Shown here: piece after piece, positions 1-9,425 of the stretch | How positions within the stretch are numbered: the first letter of the stretch is position 1 | Layout: each line of letters starts with the position of its first letter | Assembly: GCF_003205875.1 (NCBI RefSeq) | Contig: NZ_PUBZ01000101.1 | Location: forward strand, 1-54,546 | From: Herpetosiphon llansteffanensis | GTDB taxonomy: Bacteria; Chloroflexota; Chloroflexia; Chloroflexales; Herpetosiphonaceae | DNA length: 54,546 nucleotides | Reading direction: 5' to 3' | Made by a program: the position numbers and the translations under genes | The notes under the pieces: model-generated | Seen by the model: the letters and a program-made list of their open reading frames with translations, nothing else | Database searches by the model: none | Told to the model about the DNA's origin: nothing

Positions 1-63
1 CCCCTGACCCCTGACCCCCAACTCCTATGTTCTATGTTCTTTGCTCTATGTTCTTTACTATGC
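1..63. repeat. Family D repeat at the left edge
   Basis: CCCCTGACCCCTGACCCC, then three TATGTTCT-type copies. Short tandem units, part of the dispersed family also seen at 12066, 37170 and 54515. Confidence 0.6.
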
Positions 64-723
64 TCACATTTTGACTTCTGCCTTTTGATTTTTGATTTGC
101 TTTATCCCGCTTGGGGTTTCGATGGTGGCGATCAATTGGGGCGTGGCTGCGGTGTGCCACTCAAGCTGATCCTTTATGCCAATCTGGCTGAGCATAGTTT
201 CGATGCGGCGTGCTTGAGGGTGGTATAGCTCGAATTTCAACAAACGACAACCCTGATCGGTTAAATGTTGAATTGGATGTTGGCCTTGGTGCCATTGGAT
301 GAGCATTGGCGCAACGCCAGCGAATGGCAAAGCGCCATCAGCGGGAATCGTAATTTGCCAAGTGAGATCGCCGCGGCTCATTGGCGTGACCGTGCCAAAC
401 TGGTGCTTGAGCAATTCGCTCGCAGGCTGAATCAGAATTGTTCGGGCGACCCAGGTTGCCAAGCGCGGAGCGCTGGTTGGTTGCAGCGAATCCAATTCAA
501 ACCAGCGTGGGCGATTAGGCGCAGGCAAGCTTGGGTCGGGGGCAATTACTTCGAGATAGCAATTTGTGCCAAGTTTGAGCACCGAATTATGGGTAGCCAT
601 GGCCTGATGTTGGCCGCCAGCTTGCATTGGCACACCCAGCAAATCTTCGATATAGGCCACGCCAAACGCGAGATTGGGCGCAGTGACGACTAGATGATCA
701 ATCCATGTCGCTAAAGGCATCAT
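64..723 (-). CDS. VOC/glyoxalase-like domain protein
   Basis: About 219 residues, starting at the Met-Met-Pro-Leu site whose first codon ends at 723, with an AGGAG ribosome site about 8 bases upstream. The N-terminal WIDHLVVTAPNL segment and the later HP-G-QHP pattern fit the glyoxalase-like (PF13468-type) branch of the vicinal oxygen chelate superfamily. Substrate and metal use cannot be told from sequence. The first 176 bases of the coding sequence are repeated exactly at 3520-3695, on the far side of the R-M island, so this copy keeps the full reading frame but has lost its original upstream DNA. Its present leader is AT-rich island sequence. A start further upstream would add 28 residues encoded by island DNA and is unlikely. 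Confidence 0.8.
   Translation of the reverse strand: MMPLATWIDHLVVTAPNLAFGVAYIEDLLGVPMQAGGQHQAMATHNSVLKLGTNCYLEVIAPDPSLPAPNRPRWFELDSLQPTSAPRLATWVARTILIQPASELLKHQFGTVTPMSRGDLTWQITIPADGALPFAGVAPMLIQWHQGQHPIQHLTDQGCRLLKFELYHPQARRIETMLSQIGIKDQLEWHTAATPQLIATIETPSGIKQIKNQKAEVKM
548..723. repeat. 176-bp direct repeat, left copy (island boundary)
   Basis: Reading base by base, 548-723 is identical to 3520-3695 at a constant offset of 2972. The match breaks on both sides (T at 547 versus G at 3519; G at 724 versus C at 3696). It covers the first 58 codons of the VOC gene. With the right copy it brackets the restriction-modification genes and has the form of a long target-site duplication. Confidence 0.95.
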
Positions 724-884
724 GGGTGTTGCTCCTTTTATATAAATCTGTAAAGTAAACCTAAAATTGCTTGATTTATTATTTAATATACTATATAATA
801 CGAACACATATGCGTATGATAAAATTATTTACTTGCATACTAAACTCTATCGATAATACATCATGAACAATAGGAGTCACTAAG

Positions 885-2021
885 ATGTTAAAATCTATTT
901 CTTTATTTTCTGGAGGAGGAGGACTTGATTGTGGATTAGAAGCCGTAGGATTTGAAAGTCGTTTTTGTACCGATATTGATTTTCATAGTTGTGAAACTCT
1001 TAAGCAAATGAAAAATGCATCTCTAAAAGGCGAAAAGGGTGGATTGAAAAATGCCTATATCTTACAAAAAAATATAGTTGATTTATCAATAGAAGAAATT
1101 ATTCAACAATCTCGTCTAAAAGTAGGCGAAATAGATTTATTAACTGGTGGTCCTCCATGCCAAAGCTTTAGTGTTTTTGGACGAAGACAAGGTCTCAATG
1201 ATCCAAGAGGTCAGTTAGTTTGGGAGTATTTAAGAATACTACGTGGATTAAGACCCAAAGTATTCTTATTTGAAAATGTTCCAGGGTTATTGAGTATTGA
1301 TAATGGATTGGTATTTAAGAATTTCCTAGATGCAGTTCAAGAACCATTTAATGGCTACTCATATAATGTCACTAAATATGTAGTTGATGCTGCTCATTAT
1401 GGAGTTCCTCAGTTTAGAACGCGTGTTTTAATTATTGGGGTATTGAATAATTCTGGTCTAGAATTTCCTTCAGAAAATATACCTTTTGTAACGCATGATG
1501 ATCCAAAATCAACAAAAGTGGCAGAAAAATTATTACTCCCCTTTAATACTGTTAAGGATGCGTTGGTTGGTTTACCAACAATTGAAGATAACGTTCTTAT
1601 TAAGAATCATGTAGGAAGGAAACATGGTAGTGATATAAAAGAACGATACGCTAACTTAGTCTTTGGTGAGCGTGATCCTAAAACTCGCATTAATCGATTA
1701 CATCCTCAACGTCCAAGTTATACTATTATAGTGGGATCAGATAAAGGAGGTGGTAAGGGTCACGTTCATCCCTATCTTCCACGAGAGGTTACACCTAGAG
1801 AATCTGCAAGAATGCAGTCATTTCCTGATTGGTGGGGATTTTCAGGCACCTCTAGACATCCTATACGCCAGATCGGTAATGCTGTACCACCTATTTTAGC
1901 TGCGGCTATTGGATCTTTTATATGTGAAAATATTTTTAAACAAAAGCCGTTAGATCGCCATACCATTTGGAAAAAGCTTGGTCAAGAGCATCTTTTGACG
2001 ACTGAGGATTCGAAGGCATAG
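885..2021 (+). CDS. DNA (cytosine-5-)-methyltransferase of a type II R-M system
   Basis: 378 residues, the usual size for a single-domain C5 methyltransferase. Motifs appear in order: I FSGGGGLD (residues 8-15), IV GPPCQS with the catalytic Cys at 92, VI ENV (130-132), VIII QFRTR (176-180), IX RESARMQSFP (305-314) and X IGNAVPP (330-336). The target-recognition stretch between VIII and IX is short (about residues 185-300), and the recognition site cannot be predicted. A TAGGAG ribosome site lies 8 bases before the ATG. The AT-rich codon use contrasts sharply with the flanking genes and points to horizontal acquisition. The endonuclease gene follows 17 bases downstream on the same strand, so the methyltransferase is translated first. 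No separate controller (C) protein gene is present. Confidence 0.95.
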   Translation: MLKSISLFSGGGGLDCGLEAVGFESRFCTDIDFHSCETLKQMKNASLKGEKGGLKNAYILQKNIVDLSIEEIIQQSRLKVGEIDLLTGGPPCQSFSVFGRRQGLNDPRGQLVWEYLRILRGLRPKVFLFENVPGLLSIDNGLVFKNFLDAVQEPFNGYSYNVTKYVVDAAHYGVPQFRTRVLIIGVLNNSGLEFPSENIPFVTHDDPKSTKVAEKLLLPFNTVKDALVGLPTIEDNVLIKNHVGRKHGSDIKERYANLVFGERDPKTRINRLHPQRPSYTIIVGSDKGGGKGHVHPYLPREVTPRESARMQSFPDWWGFSGTSRHPIRQIGNAVPPILAAAIGSFICENIFKQKPLDRHTIWKKLGQEHLLTTEDSKA

Positions 2022-2038
2022 TTATTATGAGGTAATTA

Positions 2039-3484
2039 ATGTTATTAGATACTTTTTTTACCAATAAGATACCCAGTAGTTCTTTTACTTGGACTGATGA
2101 GCTTATTTTAGTTGCAAGCATATTTAATGAGTTTAATGAAACGATTTATGATCGAGATCTATTAATAGAAAGGTTTGAAGCAATATCAAGAAGGCTTCCG
2201 AACCAACGAGATTCCTCTGATTACCGAGATGAATATGGAGCTTATGCTAATTTTCTAGGCATTACTCATCTTGAAAAACAAGATAATTATTGGATTTGGA
2301 AAATGAATCCTATAGCTCAAAAATTACTATGCGATACTGAACCAAACCCAGAATTATTTATAAGATTACAGTTGGCATTATTTCAGTATCCCAATCCAAT
2401 TGGTGCAAAATATCATGAAAATGGGAATATATCAATAGAACCACTTTCACTTAATAAAAGAATATACCAAATAAAAAATAATATTAAAACAGTTCCTTTA
2501 AGGTTGATATTAACTGTATTAATTAACCTTGACGAAAAATATGGAAATGAATCCTCTTTTTTAACCTATTCGGAAATATGGAATAAATTATTTAGTAATC
2601 CAAATGCAGTATGTACATTTGAGCCAGATGGAGAGTATCTTGCTAAAAAAATAATTGATTTTAGAATTAATGATGAAAACAGTTATTATGATAGTAATGC
2701 ATTAAGAAATTTACATATATTACAGCATACAGGATTAATTACAAGAAAATCAGGTATTATATATTTAAATCAAGGTAATAAACATATATCTAAGATAATA
2801 TCTGAAATGAAAAATCATTTTGATATACCTGAATATCAAGATGATAGGATTATTAAAGAATGGAGTATTAATGTATTAGAATCTGGTGAATGGTCAAAAT
2901 ATTATATGGGAAACACATTATCTCAAGAATATCTTGAATCGATCATCACTGGTATTTCAGAAGAAACTATATATAGTACGATTAAACCATTACCAATAAT
3001 AAACATAACTGAATCGCGAGTTCAATATAATGAATCAAAACAAATAGACTATCAACAAACTATAATATTAAGGGAAAAATCAAACCTTTCTCATCGAAAT
3101 ATATTAAAAATCATATCTGATAAATTATTAGTTTATGGATTAGAGCCAAAATTTAATAATTTTATAGATTTATGTTGTTTATATCCAAACAAGCTATTAT
3201 TTGAAATAAAAAGTTGTAGATTAGATAACATAATTGAACAAATCAGAAAAGGTATAAGTCAATTATATGAGTACCGATATAGACATCAGGAATTAGATAA
3301 AGCAAACCTAATTCTTGTTTTAGAGATGAAACCTTCAGGAGATTTTCTATGGCTAATAAAGTATTTAGTCATTGATAGAAACATCAATCTTTGTTGGTTA
3401 GAAGGAGATGACAATTTAGCTTGTCCCGATATGTGTAAAGACGTTATAGGATTCTTATGCAATCGTATAGACAACGATTATTAA
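2039..3484 (+). CDS. Putative type II restriction endonuclease (PD-(D/E)xK)
   Basis: 481 residues. I do not recognise the N-terminal 350 residues; two stretches (about 20-100 and 150-260) look helical and could carry winged-helix DNA-binding modules. The C-terminal part contains a PD-(D/E)xK-like core: Asp377 in FIDLCC, then FEIKS with Glu389 and Lys391, followed by an amphipathic helix containing QIRKGISQLYEYR that resembles the Q-x-R-x-A-x-x-QL pattern of related nucleases. Its place directly after a C5 methyltransferase, 17 bases away in the same AT-rich island, makes the cognate endonuclease the best reading. A GAGG site precedes the ATG. The gene ends 35 bases before the right-hand target repeat. 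Sequence specificity is unknown. Confidence 0.75.
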   Translation: MLLDTFFTNKIPSSSFTWTDELILVASIFNEFNETIYDRDLLIERFEAISRRLPNQRDSSDYRDEYGAYANFLGITHLEKQDNYWIWKMNPIAQKLLCDTEPNPELFIRLQLALFQYPNPIGAKYHENGNISIEPLSLNKRIYQIKNNIKTVPLRLILTVLINLDEKYGNESSFLTYSEIWNKLFSNPNAVCTFEPDGEYLAKKIIDFRINDENSYYDSNALRNLHILQHTGLITRKSGIIYLNQGNKHISKIISEMKNHFDIPEYQDDRIIKEWSINVLESGEWSKYYMGNTLSQEYLESIITGISEETIYSTIKPLPIINITESRVQYNESKQIDYQQTIILREKSNLSHRNILKIISDKLLVYGLEPKFNNFIDLCCLYPNKLLFEIKSCRLDNIIEQIRKGISQLYEYRYRHQELDKANLILVLEMKPSGDFLWLIKYLVIDRNINLCWLEGDDNLACPDMCKDVIGFLCNRIDNDY

Positions 3485-3519
3485 TAAAAATGTGTAGGAG
3501 CTTCGGATAAGGCGCGATG

Positions 3520-3695
3520 ACTTCGAGATAGCAATTTGTGCCAAGTTTGAGCACCGAATTATGGGTAGCCATGGCCTGATGTTGGCCGCCAGCTTGCATT
3601 GGCACACCCAGCAAATCTTCGATATAGGCCACGCCAAACGCGAGATTGGGCGCAGTGACGACTAGATGATCAATCCATGTCGCTAAAGGCATCAT
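3520..3695 (-). pseudogene. Truncated 5' copy of the VOC gene; right copy of the 176-bp repeat
   Basis: Exact duplicate of 548-723, encoding the first 58 residues of the VOC protein from its own ATG with an AGGAG site upstream. At 3519 the reading frame leaves homology and runs into the 3' end of the endonuclease gene, adding about 25 unrelated residues before a stop at 3444. The upstream DNA (3696 onward) has normal chromosomal composition, so this stub probably retains the ancestral promoter while the complete gene lies 3 kb away. Function of the stub product is unlikely. Confidence 0.9.
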
Positions 3696-3788
3696 CGTGA
3701 TTGCTCCTGAATAAAGATTGTTACGCATAAATGTGAGCCTATCATGGGCCAAACTGAGAATAACCTGATAATTAGCTGAAAATTATTA

Positions 3789-3817
3789 TTGACTTTAAGG
3801 TATCAACCCGCTATGAT
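3789..3817 (+). promoter_or_regulatory. Sigma-70-type promoter for the golvesin-like gene
   Basis: TTGACT (3789-3794), 17-base spacer, TATGAT (3812-3817). It lies about 110 bases before the start of the secreted protein gene and points toward it. Confidence 0.65.
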
Positions 3818-3926
3818 TGGCCTCCAAGCCCCATCTCCGTGTTGAGATGTTTGTTGCCATAAATTTATGGCTTTTGCCTTACTGTGGTTCGTGGGCGGAA
3901 TTCACACTTGTAGGAGGTTGTCGATT

Positions 3927-5675
3927 ATGCGGCGTTATTTGCTCGCCGCCGTCGCCATTGCCCTCTTGATTATGCCAGTATTAACGATTAATGCTGGTCC
4001 AGAGCAAGTTTGGGTTGATGATTTAACGGCTGGCAGCTTTGATGGGTTGGTCGGCAGTGGCACTATCACCCTCGCTCCCAACGCTCCTCCCGCTCCTGCA
4101 TTCGTTGGTGATTATCCTCAAGCAGGCAGCTATCTTTCTTCCGAGCATCAATTTGAAGAAGTCGTTGCTGCGGTTGTGATTGATACCGATACAACGTTAA
4201 CCACTGGTGGCGCTGTGCGTTTTGATGTGCGCGGCAAAAATCCTAGTGGCACGTGGCAAATGTGGCAAGAGGCTCCGCGCGGTGGTCGGGTGGCGCTCGA
4301 ACGCCCAACCAGTGTGATTCAATATCGCATGTGGTTGTTGGCTAATGGCGAATCACCACGCGCGCGCTCAGTGACCATGGTTGCCGAATGGTCGGATGGC
4401 GTGGCAATGCTGGCCGAATCACAAGCGCCAACCTATCGGATTTATGCGACTCGCGAGGGCTTAGTTGGCCATCGCACCGCCAACGGCCATATCATTCGCC
4501 CATACGATCAGTTTGTGGCCTTGCCTTCGTGGCGCTCGCTCTCGTCGTATCGTGGCTATGAATACCAAGTGCGCGTAACCTACAAAGGCCGCTCCAAAGT
4601 TGTGCCAGTGTGGGATGTGGGGCCGTGGAACACCCGCGATGATTATTGGTCGACCAATCGTCAATCGTGGAAGGATTTGCCCCGTGGCTTGCCCGAAGCC
4701 CAAGCAGCCTATTATGATGGCTACAATGGCGGACGTGACGAACGTGGCCGCCGTCCGAATTTGCCCAACGGCATCGACATCGCCGATGGCACCTTCTGGG
4801 ATTTGGGCATTCCCGATAATGCGTGGGTTGAAGTAACTTTCTTGTGGGAAGGCTACGATCCTGGGGCTGGCAGCCCTGCGGCAACGCCAACGCCAAATGT
4901 TACCGCCACGCCATTGCCGGTTACGTTGCCGCCAGCAGGCTCGCTGTTGGTCGATAACCGCGACAATAGCTTCCGCGAAATGCAAGGCGTATGGTTTGAT
5001 GCTCGCTGTGGTTTCAACGGCGCACACCGCTGGACGAAGAGCGTCGCTAATCAAAGCCAAGTTGATAACCTTGGGGTTTGGAAAGCACCAATTACCAATC
5101 CTGGTTTCTACGAGGTTATGGCCTATATTCCCGCTTGTGGTGAGCCAGCGACCAAGAATGCCACCTATGTGATTGCCCACGACGGCAGCAATACCAAAGT
5201 GCGCGTCGATCAAGAGGCCAATCAGAATAAATGGTATTCGCTGGGTGTTTATTACTTCAAGGGCGGCAACGAAATTCTGCTCGACGATGTGACTGGTGAA
5301 GAGGGATTAAGCGTGCGTTACGATGCCATGGCTTGGTTGCCACGCTCCGACAACACTGCGCCCAACGCCACAATCATCGATGTCAAAGATCTTGGCGCGG
5401 GTCGCTACGAAGTGCATTGGAACGGCCAAGACGATAGCACAGGCATTGCGAGTTTCGATGTTCAAGTGCAACGCAACGGTGGCGAATGGGTCGATTGGTT
5501 GGTAACCACGACCGAATTGCAAGATACCTTTATTATTGATGTTAATGCCGCTGATGCAGAACATACCACCTATGGCTTCCGCACGCGTGCGCGCGACTGG
5601 GCGGGCAACACTGGCGAATTTCCGCCAAGCGCCCAAGCCACCTCGCTCGACACATTGGTCATTCAACAACCATAA
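3927..5675 (+). CDS. Secreted protein with golvesin C-terminal-like domain
   Basis: 582 residues from the ATG preceded by AGGAGG (3912-3917); an upstream in-frame start would add 20 unlikely residues. The N-terminus is a classic signal peptide: MRRYLLAAVA, a hydrophobic core, then a likely cut after INA (residue 23). The first half is a beta-rich region seen in exported Chloroflexota proteins. A Pro/Thr/Ala linker (around residue 320) leads to a domain of the golvesin/xly C-terminal type (VDNRD at its start, RYDAMAWLP at its end). The last 100 residues resemble a fibronectin-III-like fold. Such beta-sandwich domains often bind polysaccharide or accompany cell-wall enzymes, but no catalytic domain is visible, so an adhesive or carbohydrate-binding extracellular role is only inferred. 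A hairpin repeat begins 13 bases after the stop. Confidence 0.75.
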   Translation: MRRYLLAAVAIALLIMPVLTINAGPEQVWVDDLTAGSFDGLVGSGTITLAPNAPPAPAFVGDYPQAGSYLSSEHQFEEVVAAVVIDTDTTLTTGGAVRFDVRGKNPSGTWQMWQEAPRGGRVALERPTSVIQYRMWLLANGESPRARSVTMVAEWSDGVAMLAESQAPTYRIYATREGLVGHRTANGHIIRPYDQFVALPSWRSLSSYRGYEYQVRVTYKGRSKVVPVWDVGPWNTRDDYWSTNRQSWKDLPRGLPEAQAAYYDGYNGGRDERGRRPNLPNGIDIADGTFWDLGIPDNAWVEVTFLWEGYDPGAGSPAATPTPNVTATPLPVTLPPAGSLLVDNRDNSFREMQGVWFDARCGFNGAHRWTKSVANQSQVDNLGVWKAPITNPGFYEVMAYIPACGEPATKNATYVIAHDGSNTKVRVDQEANQNKWYSLGVYYFKGGNEILLDDVTGEEGLSVRYDAMAWLPRSDNTAPNATIIDVKDLGAGRYEVHWNGQDDSTGIASFDVQVQRNGGEWVDWLVTTTELQDTFIIDVNAADAEHTTYGFRTRARDWAGNTGEFPPSAQATSLDTLVIQQP

Positions 5676-5687
5676 GTTTAGATGTTC

Positions 5688-5966
5688 TCTCACCCCAACC
5701 CCTCTCCCGTTCAGCGGGAGAGGGGCTTTTTGTATTCTCGTTTTATCGATGATTTTTGGTTCTCCAATCATGCTCCCCCTCGCCCGCGTCGAGTGGGAGA
5801 GGGGGCTAGCTTTCAAGGGTCGGTGTGAAGATCACCTCACCCCAACCCCTCTCCCGCTAACGGGAGAGGGGCTTTTGTATTCTCGGTTTATTGATGATTT
5901 TTTGGTTCTCCAATCATGCTCCCCCTCGCCCGCGTTCAGTGGGAGAGGGGGCTAGGGGGTGAGGGC
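5688..5966. repeat. GC-rich hairpin repeat element (family A), two tandem units
   Basis: Two units of about 140 bases. Each begins CTCACCCCAACCCCTCTCCC, folds on CGGGAGAGGGG followed by CTTTT, continues with an AT-rich middle (GGTTCTCCAATCATG) and closes with CTCCCCCTCGCCCGCG and GTGGGAGAGGGGGCTAG. The outer ends are inverted copies of each other. It starts 13 bases after the golvesin gene stop, and the first hairpin plus T-run could act as a terminator. Related elements are at 10684-10995, 17399-17688 and 18728-18862. Confidence 0.85.
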
Positions 5967-6099
5967 ACAACGGCCAATTGAACTACCCCATGCGATTTCA
6001 TCGTATAATGCTAGCCCGACACACGAACTTGGCTAGGATGGGGCGCGGCAAGCCAACGGCGTGCCTTGCGGGCGTACATCCCCCACTATGGAGACACCG

Positions 6100-9000
6100 A
6101 TGCCAAAACGCAGCGACATTCACTCGATTCTGGTGCTTGGCGCAGGCCCAATCGTGATCGGGCAAGCATGTGAGTTTGATTATAGCGGGACTCAGGCAAT
6201 CAAGGCCCTGCGCGAAGAGGGCTACCGCATTATTTTAGTCAATTCGAACCCAGCCACGATTATGACCGACCCTTCGTTGGCTGATCGTACCTATATTGAG
6301 CCGTTGGATGTGCCAACGGTCAGCGAAATTATTGCCCGTGAACGTCCCGATGCCTTGCTGCCCACCGTCGGCGGTCAAACGGCGCTTAATCTGGCCATGG
6401 ATTTGCACCGCGCTGGCGTGTTGGATCAATACAATGTGCAAATGCTCGGCGCAAATGTCGAAGCGATTGCCACCGCGGAGGATCGCGAGTTGTTCAAGCA
6501 GGCCATGGATCGGATTGGCTTGCAATCGGCGCGTTCTGGCATTGCTCGCTCAATCGAAGAAGCGCTCGAATTGGTCAAAGCAACTGGCTTTCCCTCGATT
6601 ATTCGGCCTTCGTTTACCCTTGGTGGCGCTGGCGGCGGCATCGCCTACAACGCTGAAGATTTTCGGCGCATCGTCGAAGAGGGCTTGAAACTTTCGCCAA
6701 TTGGCGAACTGTTGATCGAAGAAAGTTTGCTTGGCTGGAAGGAATACGAGCTTGAGTTGATGCGCGACAGTGCTGGCAATGGGGTTGTCGTCTGTTCGAT
6801 TGAAAACTTCGACCCAATGGGCGTGCACACCGGCGATTCAATTACCGTTGCGCCTGCGATGACGCTCTCCGACCGCGAATACCAACGCTTGCGCGATATG
6901 GGCTTGGCGGTGATGGAAGTTGTCGGCGTGGCAACTGGTGGATCGAACGTCCAATTCGCGATCAATCCCCACGATGGGCGGGTGATTGTGATTGAGATGA
7001 ATCCACGGGTTTCACGTTCATCGGCGCTGGCATCCAAAGCTACGGGCTTTCCGATTGCCAAAATTGCCGCGAAGCTGGCGGTTGGTTATACGCTGCCCGA
7101 ATTGCCCAACGACATCACCAAATCAACTCCAGCTTCATTCGAGCCAGCGCTTGATTATGTGGTGGTCAAAATTCCGCGCTGGAACTTCGAGAAATTCCCT
7201 GGCTCGCAGCCAGTGCTTGGCACGGCCATGAAATCGGTTGGCGAAGCAATGGCGATGGGCCGCACCTTTACCGAAGCCTTGCAAAAAGCCTTGCGCTCGC
7301 TGGAAAATGGCCGCATGGGTTGGGGCGCTGATGGCAGCCAACCGGTTCCGCAAGAACGCTTGCGCGAGCTGTTGATTACGCCAACGCCGCAACGGATTTT
7401 CGCTATGCGCACCGCCTTTGACCTTGGCTGGACGGTTGATCAGATTCATGAATTGACCAAAATTGATTATTGGTTCCTTGATCAATTGGCCAGTTTGATT
7501 GCGCTTGAAAAAGAGCTGCGCCAATACGATTTGGCCACAATTCCAGCAGAATTATTGCTGCAAGCCAAACGCAACGGCTACAGCGACCCACAATTGGCCT
7601 ATTTGCTGAATGCGAACGCCGCCGAGGTGCGCCAACAACGGCTTGGCCATGGCATCGCACCAACCTATCATCACGTTGATACCTGCGCGGCGGAATTTCC
7701 GGCGCAAACGCCATACCTTTATTCATCATACGAAACCGAGAGCGAAGCCAACCCCAGCGATCGGCGCAAAGTGATGATTTTGGGCGGCGGGCCAAATCGC
7801 ATCGGCCAAGGGCTAGAATTTGATTATTGCTGTTGCCACGCGGTGTTTGCGCTGCGCGAGCTTGGCTATGAAACAATCATGGTCAATTGCAACCCTGAAA
7901 CGGTTTCAACCGACTATGACACCGCCGATCGGCTGTATTTCGAGCCATTGACCTTAGAAGATGTGCTGAATATTGTCGATGTCGAGCAGCCAGCGGGTGT
8001 GCTGTTGCAGTTTGGTGGTCAAACGCCGCTCAAATTGGCCAAAGGCTTGGAAGCGGCAGGCGTGCCATTGTGGGGAACCTCGCCAGCAGCAATTGATCGC
8101 GCCGAAGATCGTGGCCAATTTGGCGAGGTGCTGGCCGAATGTGGCTTGCGGGCAACGCCCTATGGCTCGGCAACCTCGTGGGATGAAGCGCGGGCCATCG
8201 CTGAGCGCATCGGCTACCCAACCATGGTGCGGCCATCGTATGTGCTTGGCGGTCAAGGCATGGCCATTATCCACGATCAAGCTGGGCTTGATGATTACCT
8301 GCGCCATAACAGCGATGCCTCGCCAGAACACCCCGTGTTGCTCGACCGCTTTCTTGAAGATGCAACCGAGCTTGATGTTGATGCAGTTGCCGATGGCGAA
8401 ACTGTGGTGATTGCTGGCATGATGGAGCAAATCGAACGCGCTGGCATCCACTCCGGCGATTCGGCGTGTGTAATGCCAACCGTTGGGATTAAGCCCGAAG
8501 TTGTTGAGCAACTCAAAATCGCTACCGATAAATTGGCGCGCGCCTTGGGTGTGGTTGGCTTGATGAACGTCCAGTTCGCGGTCAAAGACGACGAGATTTA
8601 TGTGCTCGAAGTCAATCCACGAGCTTCGCGCTCGATTCCATATGTTGCCAAAGCGAGCGGCGTAGCATGGGCCGCGCTGGCTGCCAAAGTGATGGCTGGG
8701 GTCAGCCTCAAACAACAAGGCATCAGCAGTGCGCCTGAGTTGCGCGGCTTCCATGTCAAAGAAGTTGTGTTGCCATGGCGGCGCTTCCCTGGCGCAACAA
8801 TTGCTTTAGGCCCAGAAATGCGCTCAACTGGAGAGGCCATGGGCAGTGGTGATAGTTTTGGGGCCGCGTTTGCCAAAGCCCAAGCTGGCTGTGGCCGTAG
8901 CTTGCCAACCAGCGGCGCGATTTTTGTCAGCGTCAACGACCACGATAAACCAGCTTTGGTGCCCGTTGCCAAGCAATATAGCGAGCTTGGCTTCAAAGTG

Positions 9001-9297
9001 ATTGCGACTGCTGGCACGGCCCAATATCTGCGTGAACAGGGCCTCAAGGTTGAAAGCATTTATAAAGTAAACGAAGGCCGACCCAACGCAGCCGACTATA
9101 TTATCAACGGCCAAGTTGATATTATTGTGAATACGCCGCTAGGCCGCGCTTCACTGTTTGATGAACAAGCGATTCGCCAAACTGCCTTGCGCCAAGGTGT
9201 GATTTCGATCACCACCGTGGCCAGTGCGGCGGCGGTCGCCGATGCGATTCAAGCCTTGCGCGAAGGTGGCTTAGGCGTGCGAGCCTTGCAAGATTAA
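6100..9297 (+). CDS. carB: Carbamoyl-phosphate synthase large subunit
   Basis: 1065 residues, normal for CarB. The [21 protein letters not shown] start is preceded by GGAGA and matches the family N-terminus. The protein has the expected internal duplication: a carboxyphosphate half (ATP-grasp with [10 protein letters not shown] near residue 170, and [18 protein letters not shown]), an oligomerisation segment, a carbamoyl-phosphate half ([15 protein letters not shown] near 565; SYVLGGQGM near 710; EVNPRASRS), and a C-terminal MGS-like allosteric domain with [12 protein letters not shown]. It makes carbamoyl phosphate from glutamine-derived ammonia, bicarbonate and two ATP for pyrimidine and arginine synthesis. 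The small subunit carA is not in the window. TATAAT at 6004-6009 is a plausible -10 element, though the -35 is weak. Confidence 0.98.
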   Translation: MPKRSDIHSILVLGAGPIVIGQACEFDYSGTQAIKALREEGYRIILVNSNPATIMTDPSLADRTYIEPLDVPTVSEIIARERPDALLPTVGGQTALNLAMDLHRAGVLDQYNVQMLGANVEAIATAEDRELFKQAMDRIGLQSARSGIARSIEEALELVKATGFPSIIRPSFTLGGAGGGIAYNAEDFRRIVEEGLKLSPIGELLIEESLLGWKEYELELMRDSAGNGVVVCSIENFDPMGVHTGDSITVAPAMTLSDREYQRLRDMGLAVMEVVGVATGGSNVQFAINPHDGRVIVIEMNPRVSRSSALASKATGFPIAKIAAKLAVGYTLPELPNDITKSTPASFEPALDYVVVKIPRWNFEKFPGSQPVLGTAMKSVGEAMAMGRTFTEALQKALRSLENGRMGWGADGSQPVPQERLRELLITPTPQRIFAMRTAFDLGWTVDQIHELTKIDYWFLDQLASLIALEKELRQYDLATIPAELLLQAKRNGYSDPQLAYLLNANAAEVRQQRLGHGIAPTYHHVDTCAAEFPAQTPYLYSSYETESEANPSDRRKVMILGGGPNRIGQGLEFDYCCCHAVFALRELGYETIMVNCNPETVSTDYDTADRLYFEPLTLEDVLNIVDVEQPAGVLLQFGGQTPLKLAKGLEAAGVPLWGTSPAAIDRAEDRGQFGEVLAECGLRATPYGSATSWDEARAIAERIGYPTMVRPSYVLGGQGMAIIHDQAGLDDYLRHNSDASPEHPVLLDRFLEDATELDVDAVADGETVVIAGMMEQIERAGIHSGDSACVMPTVGIKPEVVEQLKIATDKLARALGVVGLMNVQFAVKDDEIYVLEVNPRASRSIPYVAKASGVAWAALAAKVMAGVSLKQQGISSAPELRGFHVKEVVLPWRRFPGATIALGPEMRSTGEAMGSGDSFGAAFAKAQAGCGRSLPTSGAIFVSVNDHDKPALVPVAKQYSELGFKVIATAGTAQYLREQGLKVESIYKVNEGRPNAADYIINGQVDIIVNTPLGRASLFDEQAIRQTALRQGVISITTVASAAAVADAIQALREGGLGVRALQD

Positions 9298-9313
9298 GTT
9301 TCGCATGGTGCTT

Positions 9314-9355
9314 GCAGCCAGTGGGTCAAAACCTGCTGGCTGTCTGCTGTTTTAG
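9314..9355 (+). terminator. Rho-independent terminator after carB
   Basis: CAGCCAG (9315-9321) pairs with CTGGCTG (9336-9342); a TTTT run follows at about 9350. It lies 17 bases after the carB stop. Confidence 0.65.
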
Positions 9356-9425
9356 TCGCATTTTGTGAGACAATAGACACTAGTTAAGAGGTATGGCGAA
9401 TACCTCGTTGTTAAAGGAGCCAACC

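Noticed and set aside
34-693. Open frames of 64 and 142 codons on the plus strand at the left end
   Set aside because: They lie opposite the VOC gene, have no ribosome site and no family resemblance; shadows of its codon bias.
781-884. Possible controller-protein box upstream of the methyltransferase
   Set aside because: CATATGCGTATG is palindrome-like, but there is no C-protein gene and no repeated GACT/AGTC box pair.
3444-3752. 102-codon VOC-like frame to the right of the island
   Set aside because: Only the first 58 codons after the proper start are VOC; the rest reads into the endonuclease gene, so it is a stub.
6235-9114. Many long minus-strand frames opposite carB (for example 7954-8754)
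   Set aside because: Mirror frames caused by the codon bias of carB; no ribosome sites or recognisable proteins.
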